From contig OZ316895.1 in assembly GCA_973895155.1 (NCBI GenBank), forward strand, positions 5,642,001-5,706,000: DNA of 64,000 bases. Direction: 5' to 3'. The position numbers were made by a program, and so were the translations under genes. The DNA is from Marsupella aquatica (Eukaryota; Marchantiophyta). Below, in pieces: positions 1-12,802 of the stretch (position 1 is its first letter; each line of letters begins with the position of its first letter). The notes under the pieces are model-generated. The model did no database searches. It was given only the letters and a program-made list of their open reading frames with translations, and had not been told where the DNA came from.

Positions 1-1039
1 GATTGAACTCTTCACCTCTACATCAATTAGGCGATCCAGTGCACCTTTCAACTTTTGGTACACTTTGTGAGGTCCCATCTCCCACTTATGCATATGGGAT
101 CGTCAAAGGTTACCGTTAGCAAAACGGGAGAACGACTCCTGAAGCTAGAATCATCCATTTTCCTTGACAATAATGGCTTTAGCAATAATGTCAGCATCAA
201 TTGATCTTCTCTCTGTGATTTTCCTCTCACCCTCATTTTGCTGAACATTCCAGACTTTTGACGTTAAAAATTTGCTTCTCTTTGTCTTAATTGCTGATCA
301 AATTTCAACTCGTCTAACTAAATCTGTATATATCTGGCTTCAATCAACGCTAGCTACAAATACAATGAACCCTCACCGTAGAATGTCCAGAATCATCTTT
401 GTTGTAAGGCATTATAGGGAAAGCAAAAGCTCCAATAAACACTCAAAACTAGAGTACGGTAGATAAGGTTCAGAAATTCACTTTTCAACTCTAGCCCACA
501 CAGTATAGCACATACCTCATTGGGATGAGAAATGTACCAGGAATTGGCATTGACCAGTTTGAAATTAGTTGTTAATAAAAGTGAATTATGTATACAGTTG
601 AGAAGCAATTGTCTTTCAAAACACAATGAACGGTCTTTTCATGGTCAACTTCATCTTTGTTTTCCATTTGACGGATGTTTTCAATCTATAACAGCGGAAA
701 ATAGGAATGTAGGCAGTAACAGTGGAGCTTCTGAAGCAAGTCTTGAAAAGGTCAATGCAGAGGACATGCTTCCCCTGTGTGAGACGTGGAAGAGTGGCTG
801 AAGCAAGTCTTGAAAAGGTCAATGCAAAGGACAGGCTTCCCCTACGTGAGACGTGGAAGAGTGGATGTAGCCAAGGGGTCCACAAACTAATTTTAGTTCA
901 CTCTATTGTGACCAACTAAAAAGCAGCTCAAGCCCTCACTAGCTAATTTCTCTAAACAACAGGTATCAACATCAGGCAAGTGGTTGTGAGCTCGGCCTAA
1001 AAGTGAGGGTGAAACTAACAATTTTTCCTTGAAATTTGT
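1..1039. other. Intergenic DNA left of the LINE
   Basis: I find no supportable gene here. Short open frames on both strands show no recognisable motif. The only clear structure is a 67-bp tandem duplication at 732-865. Confidence 0.5.
732..865. repeat. 67-bp tandem duplication
   Basis: Two head-to-tail copies, 732-798 and 799-865, begin with tgaagcaagtcttgaaaagg and differ at only a few positions. This is a local duplication in non-coding DNA with no sign of function. Confidence 0.85.
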
Positions 1040-1499
1040 TTTTCTTTTAATAAAGTTGGAGCCACAAAAACCCGTGGCAGGGGGACACAAGCAACAACGC
1101 CACAAAAGCAAAAAGCAGCAACACTCAACAAGGAGAGCAGCCAGTGCAAGCACCAACAACAGCTTAGGTTTTGTCACCTAAGGCCAACCCAAGCCGTACA
1201 ACCAACCAAGCCAAACAATGCCCAAGTATGGTAAAGCCAGCAGCAAGAGATTAGTGTGACAGTGCATTGCAACCCTACTATCCAACAAAGGCCTCAGCCA
1301 GACGTGATCCACACTTGGTGGCTAGTCAGCCATGCTACTCTCTCCTGATTAATAAGCTCTTTAGCTCAAAGCAATCTAGTATGCCGCCTGCTAGGGGGCA
1401 GCCTCATCCCAATCGTTGTCACATGGTCAGCGGCCTCTGATAATATAAACCTGAGATCAAATTTCCTGCAGCCATTTTCCTGAAACTCATGCATATCCA

Positions 1500-2000
1500 G
1501 TCCTATCCATAGTGACCAAAGGATCTGATAGAAACAAAGAGATGTGCAACTTTGTTGTGTTCTCTCTTGACTGTCAACTCAAGCATACAGTCTAGTACTC
1601 TATTTGAGTAATCCAGGAAATGTGCCTTGGAAACAATGAGCACTGAATGTCCAGCAACTACAAGCATGCACACACTGCGCAAAGAGATGGGGGATGGTTT
1701 CTGTAACCCCATTGCACAACTTGTAGAATCCATCACCTTTGCCAATGTGGACCGCTCTCATTCCCGTAAACAGACCTGAGGCCAATACACTCCAAAGAAA
1801 AGTCTTTGCTTGTGAGGACAGGTCGGAGCACCACAGTCCAATCCAAGCCCCTTTCCATTCCACTTCAGTTTTTGTGCTGACCCAAGTATGATTCAGGCTG
1901 TGGAAATCCTCAATAGGCGGGGAAAGTAGAGAATAAGCCCTATTGTTGGTGATTCAAAATTAAAGTATTTGTAGGGGCAGGTTGGTCTGCCCAGTGCTAG
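1500..2000 (-). pseudogene. LINE zf-RVT domain remnant
   Basis: The minus-strand frame 1863-1600 contains QAKTFLWSVLASGL followed by C-x2-C-like, H and C residues (KLCNGVTETIPHLFAQCVHA). This matches the zinc-binding reverse-transcriptase domain found near the C terminus of plant LINE ORF2 proteins. It is only a fragment. Confidence 0.75.
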
Positions 2001-2239
2001 CAGCGAGCATCAGTGACATAATGCATACTGCATCCATCAATGGCTTTAACCGACTCCAAGAACCTCTTGCAACAATCCCTCTCTCATGTGGAAAAACCTC
2101 TGATGTGCTCCAGTTATGCAGACATATCACTCCAAGTGCACAGATCCGCTGACCACAGATCCTAAAGGCAATGGGTGCTCAGGCGTCCACAAAGCACAAT
2201 GACTGGCACTGCAAAATCCGCATTAGGCCAAGACTGAAA

Positions 2240-3255
2240 GCCCTATAGGCAGCATAAAGTATTGTTGACATTCCATCTTCCAGGCCTGAAATCTCTAGGA
2301 GCAAAGATTAGGTGAGGTCGCAATTGTATCCAAGCTTTCCATAACCCACCGGTGTAAGTTAAGCCATTAAATGAGCATGGAAGGCACAACAACATTTTGA
2401 CCTTGAAGGAATACAGGTTCCTCCTGATCCACTTATAGTTCACCCAACTGACCAATTTCAGGTTTTCAGCAAAGAGGCAGACCCATTTTGTGTCAGGGGA
2501 GTCCAATGCTCTTGTGAACCATTTGGACAGGAGAGCATCAGAGTGACAACGGAAATCCTTTATCCCCAGACCACCATCCATCCTAGACCTAGCCATTTTG
2601 GCCCATGAAACCAGAGGGACCCATTTTCCACCTTCTAAGTTGTAGCCCCACAGAAAATCCCGGTAGAGTGCTATCAATTTCCTCATCAGTCCCTCCGAAG
2701 CTCGCAGGAACATAGAGTGGTAATCAGGGATGGCCTGTAAAATATGTCTTATCAGAAGAGTTCTACCAGAAAATGATAGCATCTTATTAGCCCATGAGGA
2801 TAGTCATGCACTGATTTTGTCTAGAGCAAAATAGTGCAGATGATCCATCCTCAACTCCACCCCCAATGGAGCACCCCGGTACTTTTGCAACTCACCTTTC
2901 CGGCTAATCACGCACCCTATATTAATCAGCCATCTTGGTAGAGAAACCATTGCTAATGGTATAATCACAGACTTAGTACACAAATTAAGTCTAGCTCCAA
3001 TTGCAGATTCATAGCAGTGTAACATAGTGGTGGCCATGTGAAAGCTCTCCTCTGTAGCAAGGATCAACATTCCTAAGTCATCTGCAAAGAGTCAGTAGCA
3101 TAGTGTCAACTCCATTGAAATTTGTACACCCAATAATCTCCCAGCCGCGAGTTCCGCATCCATGAGGTCCATAAGAGGCTGAGTGGAAATAACAAATAGT
3201 AGGGGAGAAAGCGGGCAGCCTTGCCTAACACCATGTGACAGGGCCCCAAACCCGG
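2240..3255 (-). pseudogene. LINE reverse transcriptase second half and post-RT region
   Basis: The minus strand resumes at about 3255 with GVRQGCPLSPLLFVIST and then LFADDLGMLI. The latter contains the F-A-D-D catalytic block, preceded by an in-frame stop. A 180-codon open segment at 2782-2243 holds LSFSGRTLLIRHILQAIPDY and GGLGIKDF, standard blocks downstream of the LINE catalytic core. The same element continues at 5345 on the other side of the interruption. Confidence 0.8.
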
Positions 3256-5345
3256 TAGTAATTTAGTGATGACTTATAATTGCGTATATGAGTAGAAAGC
3301 AAGTAGGTGTAGCAAAAGTGTTTGGTTTTCAAAATTTTTAATTTCTGTTAGTTCTAAAAAATTGATGCCACAACCGGAGGCCGGAGTAGAGAGGGGTGTC
3401 GGGCGGTGATGGATGACAAGGGAACCATTGAGGGGGTAAAAAGAGGCCACAAGGCAGCCCAAGGACTTGGAGCCAAGGTGTGAGCATCTTGGAAGGGTGG
3501 CTGGTCGGAGGCTCCACGTAAGGCACAAAACGGGAAGAATGACCAAAATATAGAAAACATTGAAACTTAAAATAGACGTTGCTAAGCTAGTACTATTTTA
3601 AACATGGTCATGTTTGGATTCATTTTGAAGCCCTCAATGAGCCCCATGCGAAACTGAGGTTCTCTAGTTGATTTTAGGTCTATATCAAACAGTGACATCT
3701 CGAGGGACCTCAACGCTTGTAAAATGGCAAACTAGACAATCTTGGAGTAGTGATGGTGGGAGGGCCCTTAGAAGGAAGGGGTTCCCACACTTGTGTTCCC
3801 CTTCACCCTTTGTGTGGTCCTCACATGTTTTTTTTGCTCTCTTTCCTTTCCCCACCGTAGAAGGGCCACTGTAGAAGGGGCCCTCACACTTTCTTCCTTC
3901 CCTTTTTCTCTATTCTCACTTGTGGGGTTTCCATCCATACCTAGACCCTAAACCCTTTCACTCTTGTGCTTGCTTTCAACATGTGTACGGACCCTGGTTG
4001 TACGAACATCAGATTTTTGACCATCTCAAAATCATGAGTCTACAGGCTTGTTGGAAAGAGCTCGCCAAGCGAAATCCAACGATGTGTCACACGGCCGAAA
4101 CGGAGCTAAGACGAGGGAGATACAACAGATCGCGTTTTTTTGAGAATACGAGAGTTTTGAGGCCATACATACGGCAGGAGGTCCCAGCTTTGCAAGAGAA
4201 GGAGGAGGTAGCAGCACATACGGGGAAACCGTGATCTTCAGATCCAAGGCCCCCTGGTGTTGTACGGGTGAAACGGAGGGAGATAATGCCCCGTGAAAAG
4301 TTAAACGATCATATCTTGGCCGTTTGACCTCCGTTTTGTGCACCATTTACTGAGCCTGATCAGGAAGAGGAGGGCTCCTCAGATATGTTTTCAGAAGTGA
4401 ATTTTGAGAAAATTTTAGTTTCGACAATTATAGGGGCCCCCTCCTTTTACAACGAACCGGTGGTGGCGATCAAGAGGATTGAGGCTGGTAGGCAGGGTAG
4501 ATAGATAGGATAGGAGGTGGTGGACTCAAGTGAGTCCTTGTTTAGTGGAGTGGTATCCACTCCAATGGAGAGCGATGAGGAGACCAACTCACGGGGCTTA
4601 AGCCAGGGCACCGTGAGTGAGAAGGAGAAGGAGAAGAGTAAGATGTTGGAGAAACAGTTACGGGAGACCGGTAAGTCATCACGGGAAACCCAAGCTGGTC
4701 ACGGTGCCACCATATCAGCTAGTCACGGTACCAACATTTTATCACCCTCATCATTACCAGTGGAGGTGAGGATCCCAGGGGTGGAGCCAAGCTGGTTCAG
4801 TAAATGAGTCTGGTGAAGACTAGTGAGGGCTACCCTGTTCCTTTAGTGAGTAGTGGGAGTAATTCCCAGTTTCAAACTAGTGTAGGGCCCTTGCTTTTCA
4901 TGCACTACGGATTGGATATTAGTACCGGTGAAGGCACCGCTGGTACCGTAGTGGGCTAGGGTTTTCACAACGTGTGTGTGCTGCACGCTTTAGGTTAGTT
5001 TATCTCTTAGATGTTTTTGGCGGCGGCGTTAGGGTTGCCGCCGTTGTTGCCACTCCGTGAGGGGTGCTTTGGTGTTTTTTTCAGTATTTAGGGGGGAGCC
5101 CCGTAGTGAAACGGGGGGGGGGGACTCAGTCTAGTGTTGGTGTTAGGGAAGTTAGCTCATAGCCAGAAGGGGAATTCGAGCCAGAGTAGTGAGGTAGAGG
5201 TGTAGCGCTTGCCCCAGTGAGCCAGGAGTTGGGCAGATGGCAGGAGGCCGGGTTGTCCTTGCAATGTGTTACCACTTTTTGCCAAAAGATATGGATTTGG
5301 TTTGATTCCTCAAGTTTTGGTGTGGCGTTATCTTTTCTGGTTCAC
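3256..5345. mobile_element. Foreign DNA interrupting the LINE
   Basis: About 2.1 kb separates the two halves of the LINE reverse transcriptase. About 100 residues of the transcriptase, those before the RQGCPLSPLLF block, are missing, so the event was an insertion with a deletion or a rearrangement. The segment holds a plus-strand open frame at 4517-4807, stretches resembling generic plant repeat DNA, and a run of nine or more G near 5110. Target duplications and terminal repeats were not found, so its class is unknown. Confidence 0.55.
4517..4807 (+). pseudogene. Possible transposon-derived ORF remnant
   Basis: A 96-codon open frame rich in Ser, Glu and Lys (for example SEKEKEKSKMLEKQLRETG), followed after a stop by more codon-like sequence to about 4960. 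Its hydrophilic composition and position inside the DNA that splits the LINE suggest an ORF1- or gag-like remnant, but no diagnostic motif such as a CCHC knuckle is visible. It could also be a chance open frame. Confidence 0.25.
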
Positions 5346-6300
5346 GATTGTGTTCTTTCCCCAAGAAGTGTCTAAGGAATCCTTAGGTAAGATGATCATC
5401 AACCTGTTGGCCAAAATTTTAGCAACGAGCTTGTATATAGTATTCTACATGGTCAGGGCCCTCCAATCCTTCAAGAACCGCTTATCTGGTTCTTGGGGAT
5501 GAATTTGATGATGTCATCCTTAATGTCAGCAACTAAGTTTCCAAACACCCAGAATACGTACATATCATGGCAATGAGATCCACCTTGATAAAATCCCAGC
5601 AAGCACGGTAGACCTCACCCAACATTCCATCAGGGCAAGGGGCCTTATCAGATGGCATCAACCAGAGCGTATATTTGATTTCCTTGCCATTGAGCTTGCC
5701 ATTTGGAGTACTTCTAATCTTGTCAATTCAGCGTGTGTTAATGTGTGTCTGGTGTGAGCAAGTAGTAAGCTCCTGGCTCCCCGCATCTCCCCAAGATCCC
5801 CTACAATAAGATCAAGGGCGGGATACTGACAACTCTAAGCAGTGTCTTACTACTTCCTTCAGAATGCAAACTGGCTCCATAATCTCCATTCCTTCTTCAG
5901 TTTTAAGAGATCTCATAGCTTCCCTGTTGCGCTTAGCTTTTACAGTAGCAAATAAAAATTTAGTGGGCTCCTCCCCTTCCCCCAACCACTTGATCCTTGC
6001 TAGTCGCCTCCCTGCATGTGCCTCTTGCAGCTCTGCTGCATGTAGCATGTCCTCAGCATCAACATATGCTCTCAATTCCTCCTCTGAGTTATCATCCAGC
6101 AAGGACTCCTTAAGAGTCCGGAGGTGATCCCGCAGGATCCTTAGCTCCTCAGCCCGTACTTTGGGGGTGCCCTGTTTTAGTTTTGTACATTTTCCTCATC
6201 CTGCAACTAGCTCGTTCAAAGGCCATCAGCGGCTCAGTAAATTCACCCTTCCCCAGGTTCCAAGCCTCTTCCAATGCCTCCAGATGTTCCTTATTTCTGA
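5345..6300 (-). pseudogene. LINE linker and first half of reverse transcriptase
   Basis: The minus-strand segment 6102-5812 is open and carries the typical linker between endonuclease and reverse transcriptase (WLGEGEEPTKFLFATVKAKR). Further on is a DKAPCPDGM block matching the DKAPGPDG motif of LINE reverse transcriptases, and then NTIYKLVAKILANRL, the next conserved block. In-frame stops occur between blocks. Homology ends near 5345, where a sequence unrelated to the reverse transcriptase begins. Confidence 0.75.
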
Positions 6301-7080
6301 CCACAGCCGGGGTTCAGATTGAACCACATCGGCCCGCTAGGGGGACCGGGGGTTTCCTCTCTCTCTCCCAATCAAATTTGTATCACCACTGGATCGTGGT
6401 CAGAAAGTGCTGACCCACCATCATGAATCAGTTCCACTAGGTTATCAAGCCATTCTCCTTTTTCACTAAAGTAGAATCTGTCCGGGAATCTATCCAAGTG
6501 TGATTACACAGTGACCTCGTTCCTACATCTACGCCACGTGAAACGAGAGCCAGTGGCCACCCCTACCAACAGCATTGCATCAGCCAAGTCCAATCTAACT
6601 TACAAAAATCGCCAGAATTCTGCTTCCCGCCCTTTACTCAGTGGTGATATACCGCTGGAGTCTTCTCTGATTTTGGTCATGTTAAAATCTCCACCACGAT
6701 TCCAATTTCCTTGGGGGAGGACAGATTTCAACTCATGCCACAGGCATGCCCGTAATCTAGGTGAGTTAGGTGCATATATGCTTACCATACCCAACTTGCC
6801 TCCTTTTGACTCTACCACAGCCCATACATCTCTTCCCAAATAGACCACTCCTGATGCCAATATCTTCAGGTCAGGGCGAATCAACAAAGCAGATCCCCCC
6901 CCTTCCCTCTTCCGGTGCTGAAGTGAGGTGATGATAGAGCGGCAGAATAGCTCTCAGAGCAGTATCCAGGCAGAATTGATCAGCTTTGATGTCAATCTTC
7001 CCCTTCTGTGATTCAATCCAATTTTTAACTACCATTTTCCACGTCATGCTTGTGAAACCTCTGAAAAATATGCGAAACAT
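6300..7080 (-). pseudogene. LINE endonuclease domain remnant
   Basis: Frame-broken endonuclease/exonuclease/phosphatase-type domain. Readable blocks include SAPEEGRGG, GMVSIYAPNS and GDFNM, the last being the conserved active-site block of LINE endonucleases that nick target DNA. An open segment of 95 codons lies at 6887-6600; the rest is spread over other frames. It belongs to the LINE spanning 1040-7090. Confidence 0.8.
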
Positions 7081-7090
7081 CTTGATGTAA

Positions 7091-8280
7091 ACAGTGGTTT
7101 TCTAGGATTAAAATTACTTTTAAAGTTAAAATTGAAACAGGGAGAATAATATTCTGGCCTTGCTGTATCTTGAAAAACAGTTTAATTAATGCTTTTTCAG
7201 GGGTTGCGTGAATCTGAATCATGGCACGATGGTATTGTAATAAGTAGGGTTGGTCTCGAAACCATTCAAATAATTCAAATAACAATGAATATTCAATTTC
7301 TTGGGGAAATGGCAGAGTTGACAAAAATCTACCTGGACCCTCGAAAACCTCTGTGGGTCATTAAATATTATTATTATTCCAATTGCACCTTTTCTTTGTA
7401 AGTAAATGCTAAACTTCTTGGAGAAATTGGTGCTCGGATAGACTACAATGTGTAACAATGCAACTCGGATATACCTGCAGGGTTTGACGTCCAAAATGTG
7501 TCCATTTATACAGAGTTCAACACAGCGCTTAAAAAAACGACAAAGAATACCAGCGTGCAAATCACTATGTTTCCACTAGAGAAGCTAGAAAATCATGTCA
7601 ATAATTAAGTGTACAAATGGAATATATGTCCAAGAATGCACGAGCCATGGACAAAACCTCAATGACTACCACAAGAAAAACAGGCTTTGATACACACTTA
7701 CAATACCAATTCTACAATGAAAAGTTGAGATACCCACAATTCATATGTAATGTCGTCACCACAAAATGACACATGACAACATGCCTCATTATGTCTCCAC
7801 CTGAAGGATGTTACAAATTAGCCAGAAGCAAAATCGAGAACCGAGTCTGAGATATGGACTCAACTGCTGCTCACAAATGAAGATGGCTTTATTTCAAGGA
7901 TCGACTTCTACAATTGAAGATTAAAGAATGTAGTTCCTGTATAATATTTCACAACTATGGACTCGGAGGTCCTCTTAAATCGAGCATTCTATGACCAAAA
8001 AAGGGTCCATTCATTGATATCATCATCCTATGGAGGAATGGTTAACTGACTTGCTAAATCCCTATCTAAGAAGGAAATCGCCAAAGAGCTGAGGAGCGGT
8101 TGAAAAAATATTTCGCTCCAGTCAGTTCTAAACCACTGAAAACGTAATATCGTCGAATTTGTTTGAAAATGTAATATCGTCGAATTTGTTTGCAATCCAC
8201 GCTAATTGTGCGTGGCAGACATGGAAGCAACTTCTTGAAGAGCTGCTGCTGGTGTTGAGCTACTCCAGCTTCCCACCCAC
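7091..8280. other. Intergenic DNA between LINE and transporter gene
   Basis: About 1.2 kb with no recognised gene or repeat. A short direct repeat, aatatcgtcgaatttgtttg, occurs at about 8145 and 8172. The part next to 8281 should include the 3' untranslated region of the minus-strand transporter gene. Confidence 0.4.
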
Positions 8281-11200
8281 TTAATTTTTGGGGTTGGAAG
8301 TATTATACAACGCAAGCCCGGTACATAAGATCGCTGACCCTAGAAATAATTTAGGGGATAATGGTGGAGGAGCACCAAGAAATGGAAGCGGTAGGGTGAA
8401 TGCGAAAATAGCAAGAGGCACTGTAAACAGAACCCACAAAGGAATTAAAATCCATCCAAGCACTTGTACTGTGTAGCGCTCTGTACATGTCCTCATAATT
8501 ATATAAGTTGTTCATAATTCTCTCCCATTGATACGTGTTTTGGAATTACATTGGTACAAAAATTAACCCAGAAACGATTTGATTGACAACAGTCATAGCA
8601 AAATGGACATCTGACCCTTACCTAGTTAAAATGGAATTCACGCGATCGGCCTATGGTCGCAATTTCTTACCTGATGCAGTTGTACATAGGGAAGACAGAA
8701 TCGCAGATGATATTTTCATCAAGTAGAGAGCTGATACATTGAAGCTCATGTTGGCAACCACGTATAACAACGGCACAAAGGGTGACCCATCGCAACCTGA
8801 AAACATGACATAACCATTATGTTCAGGCTATCACGTTCGTCCCCTTGGAAACATTTGCACCTCATATTTGCTCGAAGAAGCGAAGGGAATCCAATACTAA
8901 ATTCTAAATGTCTGACAGTCGATTGATGACATTGTTGGATCTAGACAGTAACTTGTCCAGAAACATTATAAGATACCATTACAAAGACGTTCATTAAACA
9001 GGCTGGAAGCAAAACATTTGTTATGAATCTGTAGGTTATTTGTACATTACCAACAGAGGAGCCAGCGTTGAAGAAGCAAGCAGACCCATCCCTGAAATAA
9101 CTGCCGAGTTGGTGGAAGGGGATTCCACGTATGTTTGATAACAAGGGCAGCAAGAGCAACACGAACAAAGCCTGAAAACGCGCATCATTCTTACTATACA
9201 ACAATGCTTGCAGCGATGGCGTTAATCTTGGACCAAGACCAGACATTGGAAAAATGACAATAGCAAGTACAATTTCGAGCAAAGAAACTTTTCGTGGCAT
9301 TTTCTCCGTTTCTTGCTTTGCCCAAACAAAGTACTTTCAAAAAGCACGCCAGCTATACCAAACAGTTACCTGAAAGCCTGATCCGAACGAGTTCACAACG
9401 AAGAGATCTACGTTTCCGCCCTGCAAGCATAATACAAAGAAACGTGCACAAGCTATCGATTGTTTAACAAACCAAGGAAAAATATGTAGAGTCATTAGCA
9501 CTTCTACTCGCAAGATTTGTATTGTAGGGGAGAAACTTTGCCCAATTTCGGTCTGATGCTCTTTACTATCATTCATGAGACCCACTTCATTCAAATGCTA
9601 TATATTTGTGACTTTACAAGCTAATTTGGGTGGCAAAACTTAAATTCACTATGCATGCCAGCTAATACAAAACAATAGATCACAATTCGCATCGAAGGAT
9701 GACAAAAGTAAGCAGTGATTATAGTTTGTCATGAAGAAATTACCTTTACGTCTCGTTTCGCATTCTTGAATACTGACTCCTGTACACAGGAACAGGAAAG
9801 TTTGTGTGAACGTTTATTCAAAAGTGTAACAGCTATTTATATGCAACTTAGGAGTTAAATAGACGTATGGTCGTTTATTCTTTAGCTGAACTACAACCCC
9901 TCATCCGACATCTTAACCCGTTACGAATCAGAGCCTTGAATGGGGAGAAGTACCTTCAAAATAGAGCCACCAGCAGAGAACAAAGCCGACATCGTCATGA
10001 CAACTGGCCAGAACATCCCAGTTCGTTGCAAAGACTCAGTTCCACCACCACTGCGAGGAATTCGCTCAAACAAGTCAGACAGAGAGGGAGGCGAACGAAA
10101 CTATGGGCAGACTATGAAAAGAGTAGTAACGATTGAGATTAATTCAACTGCCAACGTCAGCGCACTCTTCTTCTTGACGTATAGATGTGTACCTGGCGAC
10201 CACAATGATAACTCCGGCCACAACAAGCATACAACCCGCAATCTGTCCCGTCGTATACCGTTTGCCCAGAAAGGCAGCAGACAGTATCAACTGCCATACA
10301 AGAAACACCTGCAAGTATAGCCTGATAGTGAGTAACCTCTATCGCTGATTTGGCACATTTTATGGTCACCGAATCGGTTGACATTGAAGCACTGTCGACG
10401 ACGAATTCGGACGCAAAATTGCAGAACGAACGTGAAAAAACAATGATTTCAATTTGTCGTCCATCATTGATCGACAAAAGGCGAAAGGAGACTTCACCTG
10501 TAGCAAGACTGGTATCGACGCTGCCGGAAGAACCGCTGGAGCAAGCAAAATTCGTACGCACAGTAAGAAACAGTGGGGACATTCAAAGATAAAGCCAAGG
10601 CTTCAATATATATCTGAAAGAATGCTTGTATTCTAAAAAAGTCTGAGTATAACAATTCTAAGCCCTCTCTTTGGCGGTGTTTCCCTTTACTCGTCGCCCC
10701 TCAAGAAACAACAAAAATCCGTTAAGCTCTCGAACGTTGAGCTTGAACAGAAGATAGCAGAAATCTGAATGACTTCGGTGACCCACATCGGAAGGTAAAT
10801 TAAAATTTTATGTACTGTAGTGACTGTTAGATAAGGACCACCAGTCAAAAAAGAAAGATTAAAAACGATCTCCTCAGCACAAACTTCGAGGTTCCCTGAA
10901 CGTGGTCGAATTTACTATACTCCGAGCTACAATTGTCATACTGTTGTCAGTCACGAGAGGGAGACAACGAAGAAGAGAAGAAGAGCGTAATATACCTGCA
11001 GCTGCCATTCCAGTTGCAAGCCCGAGCGCTTCGAGGGCACCCACCGCGACAAATTGTCCCTTGGGCAGATTTAGCATGTCGTCCGTTACAATTCCAGCTT
11101 TGTAGCGGCCATAGAGGACTGCGAAGTAGACCAGCACATACCTGTACCCCGACAGACACAACAACTACCTTAGAGTCGGGGCATCCGAGATCGCTCGCCG

Positions 11201-12802
11201 TCCCCTAGCCGTGCATGAATACGCTTCTATGTTGCGCGTGCAGCATTTGCTCCACGTCCACTAGCCGTGCATGAATACGCTTCTATGTTGCGCGTGTAGC
11301 ATTTGCTCCAATTATGAGATTGATTGCAGGTGAGTTGTTATCAACCAATTTGCGTGTCTGTGTTTTCAGTCTTTAGTTATCAACCCAACTAAGCTCATTT
11401 TCTGTTCTACTCATTCTCTTGTGCATTTTTGTCATCCCGCTGCGCTTTCGATTCCCTTTTCCAATTGGGATCTCACATCTCACAGATACCAATTGGAATT
11501 CCCATTTCCAATTGGGATCATTGATTCTTTCTCTCTGCCTTCATTGGAGCTGTCAACTTCCTTCAAAGCCGTACGTCTCTCTGGATTGTCCATTAGCTTT
11601 GTGATCTGTATGCCGTTTAGATCCAGTTTGGTCCCTCCTGCCAATTGAATCGCAGTACACAGCTCTGGCTCCATTGCATGATTTCGATTCGTTAATCATT
11701 CAATCTTCCGTCTTTTCTTTCTTTCGCTCTCTAAATAATGAGTTGTGGAATTCAAAAACCATACATTACCCTAGGCCAGTCCGTTAGCTCAGCACTTTAT
11801 CTTTGTCAGGTCCCTTCTCCCTATCGAACCGCAATGCACGTTTACACATTGCCTGATGGCCATCCCGTTGAAAGTAACCTTAATTTTCGGTCATTCATTC
11901 AAACGTTTCTCGCAGCTAATCAATTGCACGGCGCAAGTAGGAGTTGTCACAACAGTCATGCTTACTACTTCGTCCAAACTTTCGGAGACGAAGGTGCGAA
12001 GCCAACTATACCATTGCGTATTCTTGCAGGCCAGAGAAATTCAAGCGAATTCTCCTCGTGCGCTACGATGCACCCCTTGCTTCGCAATTACAGGCGAAGC
12101 AACGAATAATACAGTCTCTACAGCTTCACGGGAACCAATAATGGAGGCTCCTGCTGTAAGAATACACGGCAACGGAACGAGAAAGGCGGACTACCGTACG
12201 AAAGATGAACAAGCAAAGACTAAGGTACGCAAAAGGAAGAAGAGCCGGAAGTACCCGAAAGTGTTCAACTGGGCCAAGAAGAATGGGTGCTCCTTCATGG
12301 GCACCAAAGCCATCTTGTACAGAATCTTATTGGCAGTGGCGAGGAGAACTGTGGACATAGCGACGCCGAGAACTTCCAAATCAGCTTTGCTGGTCGACCA
12401 GCGAGCGAACAATGTGATCGTTTCTACTCCTGCACCCTCGGAAGAAGGGCTGGCGGCCACTGCCGTCGCTCTGGGGGTGATGATGGCTGAGCGACTACTC
12501 CTCCTCCCCTGTAGACGAGGAACAACAACCTTGGATTGGCGCAAAACCGTTTCGAACATGAAACCCGGATATCTCTCGTGATGATGAAGACTCCCATCCT
12601 TGATTCTAAATCTGAAAGGGTCTTTCGGTGATCGCAATTGTTGGCACGATGGGATGGCCGGAATTCCACGAGTTGCAGCTACGAATCGAGACGGACTTGA
12701 CAGTTGTAAACCGTTGGAAGAGCTGGCCTGAGGAAGTGTAGATACTAATCTAATTCCACGGTCAGCTAATGGCTGCGCTATTCCTGTCATGGTTTCCACC
12801 AA
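8281..12802 (-). CDS. CLT: CLT-type plastid thiol transporter (CRT-like, DMT superfamily)
   Basis: Ten exons on the minus strand give a 472-residue protein: 12802-12255, 11141-10996, 10535-10498, 10308-10193, 10050-9954, 9779-9744, 9420-9370, 9171-9051, 8796-8671 and 8420-8281. All junctions are GT-AG and keep frame. The protein matches plant chloroquine-resistance-transporter-like (CLT) proteins: NKILYKMALVPMKEHPFFLA, RYKAGIVTDDML, VFLVWQLILSAAFLGKRY, GGNVDLFVVNSFGSGFQ, GIPFHQLGSYFRDGSACF and FTLPLPFLG. Residues 1-115 are Ser/Arg-rich and lack membrane segments, as expected for a plastid transit peptide; about ten hydrophobic segments follow. Known Arabidopsis CLTs (about 450 residues) move glutathione and gamma-glutamylcysteine across the plastid envelope, and the same role is inferred here. 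Exon 3 has only 38 bases and exon 6 only 36, which gene finders may miss. The start codon is the first ATG of the open first exon and could be one of the later ones. Confidence 0.92.
11205..11310. repeat. 50-bp tandem repeat in CLT intron 1
   Basis: Copies at 11205-11254 and 11261-11310 start ctagccgtgcatgaatacgc and differ at one base. They are spaced by a 6-bp linker and lie in the 1.1-kb first intron of the CLT gene. Confidence 0.9.

Larger units (their letters stand above)
1040..7090 (-). mobile_element. Degenerate LINE (non-LTR retrotransposon), interrupted
   Basis: Read on the minus strand, remnants of a plant LINE ORF2 occur in the expected order: AP-type endonuclease (about 7080-6300), linker (about 6300-5800), reverse transcriptase first half (about 5760-5345), a foreign interruption, reverse transcriptase second half (about 3255-2800), post-RT region (2782-2243), and a zinc-knuckle zf-RVT domain (about 1863-1600). 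The 3' tail ends near 1040 with a CCCCTGCCACGGG-type segment followed by TTTTTGTGGC and an A-rich TTTATTAAAAG stretch, typical of plant LINE ends. Frameshifts and stops break the frame many times, so it cannot make a full protein. The outer limits are approximate because I could not identify target-site duplications. Confidence 0.85.
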
